Of a stretch of 47,409 bases of DNA, positions 42,926 through 47,409 are shown piece after piece. A program made the position numbers and the translations under genes. Where the stretch lies: positions 1 through 47,409 of the forward strand of contig JAMPHA010000019.1 of assembly GCA_023663615.1 (NCBI GenBank). Direction: 5' to 3'. Numbering within the stretch: the stretch's first letter is position 1; the number at the start of each line of letters is the position of its first letter. The notes below the pieces were generated by a model. It was not told the origin of the DNA. It made no database searches and was given only the letters and a program-made list of their open reading frames with translations. The stretch is from DLAJ01 sp023663615 (GTDB lineage: Bacteria > Bacillota > Clostridia > Lachnospirales > Lachnospiraceae).

Positions 42926-43444
42926 ATGAAAGTCATCGGAAAACAGAGAAACAGCAGGATGTGCTTTATCTGCGGGATGGATAATCCGATCGGATTGAGA
43001 GCACAGTTCTATAATATGGAGGACGGGAGCGTCATGACGCCCTTTGTGTTCCGCAGGGAGCATCAGAGCTTTCCGGAGAGAGTGCACGGCGGGCTGGCGG
43101 CAACCATGATCGACGAGCTTGGACTGCGGGCAATGTGGGCGAAAGATCAGTCGGAGGAATCCTTTGGCGTGACGATGTCGCTGTCGGTAAAATACCGTAA
43201 ACCCGTTCCCTATGACGAGGAGCTGCTTGCACGAGGAATTGTGGTAAAAGAGTCGCCGAAATTCGTAACGATCGACGCCGGGATCTATGACCGGGAAGGC
43301 AGGCTGCTCGTAAACGGCGAGGCGGTGTATATCAAGCTGAGCCCGGAGCAGATCGTCAGCGAGGCGGTGGATACGCATGAAGAGATGTGTTATCTGTTGG
43401 AGGATGAGGTGCGGGAGCTGCCGCTTTTGGAAAAGAAACGGTGA
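42926..43444 (+). CDS. PaaI/hotdog family thioesterase
   Basis: 172 residues. The hotdog-fold signature HGGLAATMIDELG (around 55-67), then VTMSLSVKYRKPVPYDEEL, fits PaaI/YiiD-like acyl-CoA thioesterases. An N-terminal MCFICGMDNPIGL motif with two cysteines is common in this subgroup. The substrate acyl-CoA is unknown. ATG at 42926 follows GGCGGGGAG; a longer frame from 42800 lies inside the preceding gene. Confidence 0.88.
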   Translation: MKVIGKQRNSRMCFICGMDNPIGLRAQFYNMEDGSVMTPFVFRREHQSFPERVHGGLAATMIDELGLRAMWAKDQSEESFGVTMSLSVKYRKPVPYDEELLARGIVVKESPKFVTIDAGIYDREGRLLVNGEAVYIKLSPEQIVSEAVDTHEEMCYLLEDEVRELPLLEKKR

Positions 43445-43542
43445 GGTTTCATTTGATCCATGATGCAGAATAAGGTTGACAGACAGGATGTTTGGCGCTC
43501 GAATCTTGATAAGAAATCGCAGGCGCAGGGGGATACCGGAGC

Positions 43543-44385
43543 ATGAGAAATATTCAGACGGCGGACGTGACCGCCGCGGTGAGGGACATGTGTATCGAGG
43601 CGAATCATTTTTTAACGCCCGATATGAAAGAGGCGCTTACGCGGGCGGCAAACGAGGAAGCGTCCGATCTTGGCAGACAGATTTTGGGACAACTGAAAGA
43701 AAACTTGAAGCTTGCGGGCGAGGAACAAATACCGATCTGCCAGGATACGGGAATGACGGTCGTTTTTATGGAAATCGGGCAGGATGTGCATTTTGAGGGC
43801 GGAAGTCTGGAGGAAGCCGTCAATGAGGGCATCCGGCAGGGATATACCGGGGGCTATCTGCGCAAATCCGTTGTGCGCGATCCGCTCATCCGCGAAAATA
43901 CAAAGGACAATACGCCGGGCGTGATCCATTATCAGATCGTGGACGGCGATCAGGTGACGATCACGGTCGCGCCGAAAGGCTTCGGAAGCGAAAACATGAG
44001 CCGCGTCTTTATGTTAAAGCCGGCGGACGGCTTAGAGGGAGTCAAGAACGCGGTGCTCACGGCAGTGCGGGACGCGGGGCCGAATGCCTGCCCGCCGATG
44101 GTGGTCGGCGTCGGTATCGGCGGCACGTTTGAGAAATGCGCGTTTCTTGCCAAAAAAGCATTAACGCGTCCGGCGGGTTCCCATTCGAATATTCCCTATG
44201 TGCACGATATGGAACAGGAGTTGCTGGAAAAGATCAACAATCTGGGGATCGGACCGGCGGGGCTTGGCGGCAGTACGACGGCGCTTGCCGTCAATATCTT
44301 AACGTATCCGACGCATATTGCGGGACTGCCGGTGGGCGTAAATATCTGCTGTCATGTGAACCGCCATGCGGTGAGAGTGTTGTAA
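43543..44385 (+). CDS. fumA: class I fumarate hydratase (or tartrate dehydratase), alpha subunit
   Basis: 280 residues, the usual size of the N-terminal subunit of the two-component, [4Fe-4S]-dependent hydratase. The cluster cysteines are seen at Cys66 (PICQDTG), Cys183 (NACPP) and Cys269/270 (VNICCHVN). The SKGxGSEN-type motif APKGFGSENMS and the GIGGTFE and SHSNIPY substrate segments are present. It adds water to fumarate to give malate; L-tartrate dehydratase is the alternative. The beta gene follows 43 bases downstream. Confidence 0.92.
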   Translation: MRNIQTADVTAAVRDMCIEANHFLTPDMKEALTRAANEEASDLGRQILGQLKENLKLAGEEQIPICQDTGMTVVFMEIGQDVHFEGGSLEEAVNEGIRQGYTGGYLRKSVVRDPLIRENTKDNTPGVIHYQIVDGDQVTITVAPKGFGSENMSRVFMLKPADGLEGVKNAVLTAVRDAGPNACPPMVVGVGIGGTFEKCAFLAKKALTRPAGSHSNIPYVHDMEQELLEKINNLGIGPAGLGGSTTALAVNILTYPTHIAGLPVGVNICCHVNRHAVRVL

Positions 44386-44428
44386 CGCGGCAGTCTGTCG
44401 AGGGAAAGTGCGGCAGGGAGGATGAAAT

Positions 44429-44986
44429 ATGAAAGAATATCGGATCACTGCGCCCTTTGCGGGGGAGACGGCAAAACAGCTCCGCGCAGGCGATTATGTA
44501 TATCTGACGGGAACGGTCTACACGGCGCGCGACGCCGCGCATCAGCGGATGCAGGAAGCGCTTTCTAAGGGGGAGGGGCTTCCGTTTGACATCAAGAATA
44601 ATCTGATCTACTATATGGGGCCGTCCCCTGCGCGCGAAGGCAGGCCGATCGGCTCCGCGGGTCCCACGACGGCAAGCCGCATGGATAAATATACGCCGGA
44701 GCTTTTAGATTTAGGCATGATCGGTATGATCGGCAAGGGAAAGCGCTCTGATCAGGTGCATGACGCGATCAAACGAAACGGCGCGGTCTATTTTGCGGCG
44801 GTCGGCGGGGCGGGCGCACTGCTGTCAAAGTCCATCACGGCGTCGGAGGTAGTCGCTTATGACGATCTTGGCACGGAGGCGGTCCGCAAGCTGGAGGTAA
44901 AAGACTTTCCGGTGATTGTCGTGATCGACAGCGAGGGAAACGACCTGTATGAGACGGCGGCTGAGGCATACCGGAAAGAGGCGTGA
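44429..44986 (+). CDS. fumB: class I fumarate hydratase (or tartrate dehydratase), beta subunit
   Basis: 185 residues, the C-terminal subunit of the same enzyme. YYMGPSPAREGRPIGSAGPTTASRMD is the signature of this family, followed by IGKGKRSD and YFAAVGGAGAL. It forms the active site with the alpha subunit. GGGAGG precedes the ATG. Confidence 0.92.
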   Translation: MKEYRITAPFAGETAKQLRAGDYVYLTGTVYTARDAAHQRMQEALSKGEGLPFDIKNNLIYYMGPSPAREGRPIGSAGPTTASRMDKYTPELLDLGMIGMIGKGKRSDQVHDAIKRNGAVYFAAVGGAGALLSKSITASEVVAYDDLGTEAVRKLEVKDFPVIVVIDSEGNDLYETAAEAYRKEA

Positions 44987-45120
44987 GAAAGGTGTGTGCG
45001 GAAAGAGCTGTTTCTAAATAGGGGCGTTTGCCATAGCGCCCCGCGATTCCCACAGGGCGGGCTGGCGGGAAAACGTTCTGGGGAAAGCCTGTAAACGATG
45101 GAGTGATATAGGAGAAGGTC

Positions 45121-45870
45121 ATGAGACGAATTGTGGCAATGGTGCTGAGGTTATTTTTGAAAGCGCCATACTTCTTGTTCCGTATCTGGTTATGCGGCAG
45201 AAAAAAACCGATTGATTATGCATATAGTTACCGCGTCATCCGTCATGTGTGCAAAAAGGCGAATCATGCGGGGCGCGTACGGATCGAGGCGCACGGGTTA
45301 GAGAATCTGCCGGCGGAAGACGGTTTTCTGTTTTTCCCAAATCATCAGGGACTTTATGACGTGTTGGCGATCATTGATTCGTGCGAGCGCCCGTTCGCGT
45401 TTGTAATTAAGAAGGAAGCGAGCGGCGTGATTCTCTTAAAACAGATTGTGGAGGCGACGGGCTCCCTGTCCATCGACCGTGAGGATCTGCGCCAGTCCAT
45501 GCAGGTGATAAACGAAGTCACGGAGCAGGTGCGCGCGGGCAGGAATTTTCTTATTTTTGCGGAAGGAACGCGCAGCAGGCGCGGCAATCAGATGAACGAG
45601 ATGAAGGGCGGCAGTTTTAAGAGCGCGGTAAAAGCGAAATGCAGCATCGTGCCGGTCGCGCTCATAGACGCGTTCCGCCCGTTTGATGAAAAATCGATCA
45701 AACCCGTCACCGTGCATGTCACCTATTTGAAGCCGATCCCCTACGAAGAATATCAGGGCATGAAAACGAACGAGATCGCCGAGATGGTGCGTGCGCGCAT
45801 CGAAGCGTCCATCGCCGGGCAGACGGAAGGCGGGGGCGAAGCAGGAGGACCGCCGCATTACGCGCAATAG
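45121..45870 (+). CDS. plsC: 1-acyl-sn-glycerol-3-phosphate acyltransferase family protein
   Basis: 249 residues. Acyltransferase with the NHQGLYD catalytic motif (His75, Asp80), LFFPNHQ, and the FAEGTRSRRG phosphate-binding block (about 147-156). It probably puts the second acyl chain on lysophosphatidate at the membrane. A hydrophobic N-terminal segment (1-25) anchors it. It ends 12 bases before the ATPase gene. Confidence 0.9.
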   Translation: MRRIVAMVLRLFLKAPYFLFRIWLCGRKKPIDYAYSYRVIRHVCKKANHAGRVRIEAHGLENLPAEDGFLFFPNHQGLYDVLAIIDSCERPFAFVIKKEASGVILLKQIVEATGSLSIDREDLRQSMQVINEVTEQVRAGRNFLIFAEGTRSRRGNQMNEMKGGSFKSAVKAKCSIVPVALIDAFRPFDEKSIKPVTVHVTYLKPIPYEEYQGMKTNEIAEMVRARIEASIAGQTEGGGEAGGPPHYAQ

Positions 45871-45882
45871 GAGGGGTGCGTC

Positions 45883-46743
45883 ATGATCTATCTCTCACAG
45901 TTTACTTTTCCCGATGCGGAGGAAGAATATGATTTTTTAATGGGGATCAGGCGCACCTGCTACGATACGTTTTATCCGTTTCAGGTACTTTCCAGACATC
46001 GTCTGCGGCAGCTCGACTTTGAGACGGTCACGATTCTTTATGGGGGAAACGGTTCGGGAAAATCGACGGCGCTGAACGTGATGGCGGAGAAGCTCGCGCT
46101 GTCACGGGATACGCTTTATAATAGAAGTAATTTTTTCGAGGACTATACCAGACGGTGCACTTATCGGCTGGAGTCGGGGAAAAAGGTGAAGAAGGGCCGG
46201 ATCATTACGAGTGATGATGTGTTTGATTTCATGCTGGATCTGCGCACGATCAACGAGGGCGCCGATAGCAGGCGGGAGGAAATGTTTGACGAATACATGG
46301 AATTGAAGTACTCGCATTTCCGGATGCGTTCGCTGGAAGATTATGAACAGTTAAAAAAAGTAAACAACGCGCGGAGCAGAACGCAGTCCAAATATATCAG
46401 GGAAAATCACATGGATAATGTGCGGGAGCATTCGAACGGCGAGAGCGCGTTTACTTATTTTACGGAAAAGATCACGGAGAACGGATTATTTTTGCTCGAT
46501 GAGCCGGAAAATTCGCTTTCACCCGACCGACAGCGCGAGCTTGTGCAGTTTGTAGGGGATGCGGCGCGTTTTTACGGGTGCCAGTTTGTGATCGCCACGC
46601 ACTCGCCGTTTGTACTTTCCATGCGGGGCGCGAAAATTTACGATCTGGACGAGGAGCCCGTGGACGTGAAACGGTGGACGGAATTGAAGAACGTCCGGGC
46701 ATATTATGATTTTTTCAAGGAGCATGAACGGGAGTTTGGGTGA
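45883..46743 (+). CDS. AAA family ATPase, ABC-type fold (SMC-like)
   Basis: 286 residues. Walker A YGGNGSGKST (53-62), a Q-loop region, signature-like LSPDRQRELV after Walker B LFLLDEPENS, and an H-loop ATHSP. It is a soluble ABC-type ATPase of the YbjD/SMC-like group that acts alone or with an unknown partner. No membrane segment or nuclease domain follows. Without an attached effector its function cannot be named. Confidence 0.85.
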   Translation: MIYLSQFTFPDAEEEYDFLMGIRRTCYDTFYPFQVLSRHRLRQLDFETVTILYGGNGSGKSTALNVMAEKLALSRDTLYNRSNFFEDYTRRCTYRLESGKKVKKGRIITSDDVFDFMLDLRTINEGADSRREEMFDEYMELKYSHFRMRSLEDYEQLKKVNNARSRTQSKYIRENHMDNVREHSNGESAFTYFTEKITENGLFLLDEPENSLSPDRQRELVQFVGDAARFYGCQFVIATHSPFVLSMRGAKIYDLDEEPVDVKRWTELKNVRAYYDFFKEHEREFG

Positions 46744-46784
46744 GGAGTTTCGGGTGAGATGCAGTCATGCGCGAAAAATAGAAG

Positions 46785-46813
46785 TTGACAAATAAAGCAG
46801 ACATTAGTATAAT
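46785..46813 (+). promoter_or_regulatory. consensus sigma-A promoter of tRNA-Ser
   Basis: Perfect TTGACA (46785-46790), a 17-bp spacer and perfect TATAAT (46808-46813). Stable RNA genes often have such strong promoters. The leader to the tRNA is about 75 nt. Confidence 0.9.
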
Positions 46814-46894
46814 TACTGTTGCGTTGGGAAACAACGGAATCTGTTTGAAAAGAAGCATTTTCTGCATATTGGTAGCGGATGGAATTCAGACTGT

Positions 46895-46982
46895 GGAGAA
46901 ATACTCAAGAGGCTGAAGAGGCGCCCCTGCTAAGGGTGTAGGTCGGGCAACCGGCGCGAGGGTTCAAATCCCTCTTTCTCCG
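46895..46982 (+). tRNA. tRNA-Ser (anticodon GCU)
   Basis: 88-nt class II tRNA. Acceptor GGAGAAA pairs with TTTCTCC (46975-46981), discriminator G46982. The anticodon arm is CGCCC, loop CTGCTAA, GGGTG with anticodon GCU; a long variable arm follows; the T arm is GAGGG-TTCAAAT-CCCTC. CCA is not encoded, so it must be added. It reads AGC/AGU serine codons. Confidence 0.95.
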
Positions 46983-47028
46983 TTTCAAGTATTTTGTATG
47001 AGCTGCCGGGCAGCAGGGATTCCGGGTG

Positions 47029-47057
47029 AAAGAAGTATCGGGAGATACTTCTTTTTT
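47029..47057 (+). terminator. intrinsic terminator after tRNA-Ser
   Basis: Perfect 11-bp stem AAAGAAGTATC (47029-47039), loop GGGA, GATACTTCTTT (47044-47054), running into a T tract to 47057. Confidence 0.9.
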
Positions 47058-47161
47058 GTGTCTCGTTTTTGTATGATTGCTTTATTACTTACCATCAAGA
47101 AACTTGTAGCAAAATTTCTGGAAAATCGTAAAAAAGAGCAAAGAAAAAATCGCAAAATGCA

Positions 47162-47191
47162 TTGACAAATCGGTGTAGAAGATGGTATGAT
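47162..47191 (+). promoter_or_regulatory. strong promoter of a structured untranslated RNA
   Basis: TTGACA (47162-47167), 18-bp spacer, TATGAT (47186-47191). Transcription would begin near 47198. No open reading frame follows within the window on this transcript. Confidence 0.75.
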
Positions 47192-47197
47192 AAAAAT

Positions 47198-47300
47198 CCA
47201 CCGTCGGTTATGATTGTGGGACAGCGCCCTTAGCGGGGCGCTTCATTTCCCCCTTAAAACGGGGAAGACAAACACTGATCCTAGCACCATTTTTTTACGG
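47198..47300 (+). ncRNA. candidate structured RNA or leader, class not recognised
   Basis: Two perfect hairpins follow each other: AGCGCCC/GGGCGCT (47223-47229 with 47236-47242, loop TTAGCG) and TTCCCC/GGGGAA (47247-47252 with 47261-47266, loop CTTAAAAC). A linker and a run of seven T (47290-47296) come after. No coding region is present. It may be a small RNA or the leader of a gene past the window; no known riboswitch consensus was recognised. The rest of 46983-47409 holds the terminator and promoters described separately. Confidence 0.4.
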
Positions 47301-47366
47301 GAAGAAATTCCGTGGAATGCTTTTTATTCTATATTATTCGAGGTCAAAATTTTTTCAAAAAAGATG

Positions 47367-47395
47367 TTGACAAGAAAAAGAGCGCGTGCTAGTAT
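47367..47395 (+). promoter_or_regulatory. promoter at the window end, probably of a stable-RNA operon
   Basis: TTGACA (47367-47372), 17-bp spacer, TAGTAT (47390-47395), then ACTGTTGCG. The same ACTGTTGCG stands just after the -10 box of the tRNA-Ser promoter (from about 46815), which suggests a common class of stable-RNA promoter. The transcript lies outside the window. Confidence 0.55.
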
Positions 47396-47409
47396 ATCAC
47401 TGTTGCGGT

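Noticed and set aside
45021..45042. GGGGCG/CGCCCC hairpin between fumarase beta and plsC
   Set aside because: The stem is only 6 bp with a 10-base loop and no T tract, too weak to call a terminator.
45883..46743. ATPase as part of a two-gene defence system
   Set aside because: No nuclease, TOPRIM or reverse transcriptase gene stands beside it. Its neighbours are lipid and tRNA genes, so a defence role has no support.
1..47409. CRISPR array, prophage, insertion sequence or integrase
   Set aside because: No regularly spaced short repeats, no transposase or integrase motifs and no phage structural genes were found. The 45-bp repeats occur only twice and are coding relics.

Overview
The window looks like chromosomal DNA of a mid-GC, Gram-positive anaerobe of the class Clostridia, most likely Lachnospiraceae. 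The grounds are lipoprotein signal peptides, strong AGGAGG-type ribosome binding sites, YesM/YesN-type two-component control of an LplB/YtcP-type sugar transporter, a two-gene oxygen-sensitive class I fumarase, and a tRNA-Ser without encoded CCA. The assignment is inferred from gene content only.

Layout. (1) 1-8814 is a redox and accessory region: a methyltransferase cut by the window edge, an alpha/beta hydrolase, a LysR regulator, three aldo-keto reductases (one short at its N-terminus, one with a ferredoxin tail), a flavin reductase and a cyclophilin-like lipoprotein. Inside it, about 5460-6980 is a patchwork of broken genes: a flavodoxin-type lipoprotein relic, a LysR fragment and a MerR tail. 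An AT-rich type III toxin-antitoxin locus (toxI RNA, intrinsic terminator, toxN/abiQ) sits there between two identical 45-bp direct repeats. (2) 8860-13134 is a MoxR ATPase / DUF58 / transmembrane transglutaminase operon, convergent with tcdA (tRNA t6A dehydratase). (3) 14094-17251 holds an exonuclease, a small protein and a YesM-like sensor kinase. (4) 17369-29394 is a glycan-uptake locus: a surface protein with a near-identical internal duplication, two ABC permeases, a solute-binding lipoprotein and a YesL-like protein on the plus strand, and on the minus strand a YesN-like regulator, a GH29 alpha-L-fucosidase and a second solute-binding lipoprotein. dacA lies just upstream of that minus-strand group. 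(5) 31355-41809 is trmB followed by ten genes of an Mrp/Mbh-type cation/proton antiporter with four separate NuoL/M/N-like channel subunits and no hydrogenase or dehydrogenase module. (6) 41858-46743 holds a GtrA protein, a membrane protein, a hotdog thioesterase, fumarase alpha and beta, an acyltransferase and an ATPase. (7) 46785-47409 has a consensus promoter, tRNA-Ser(GCU), an intrinsic terminator, a second promoter with a structured untranslated RNA, and a third promoter that probably serves a stable-RNA operon beyond the window.

The most noteworthy system is the toxIN locus. Its antitoxin seems to be one ToxI-like pseudoknot unit rather than a tandem array. Compared with the remembered Pectobacterium ToxI unit, the predicted pseudoknot pairing covaries (UGC/GCA to UCC/GGA). 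The toxin's usual PL(S/T)SPKxKH motif reads PLSHAVAKH. Next in interest are the four-channel Mrp/Mbh-like complex and the duplicated surface protein of the fucoside locus.
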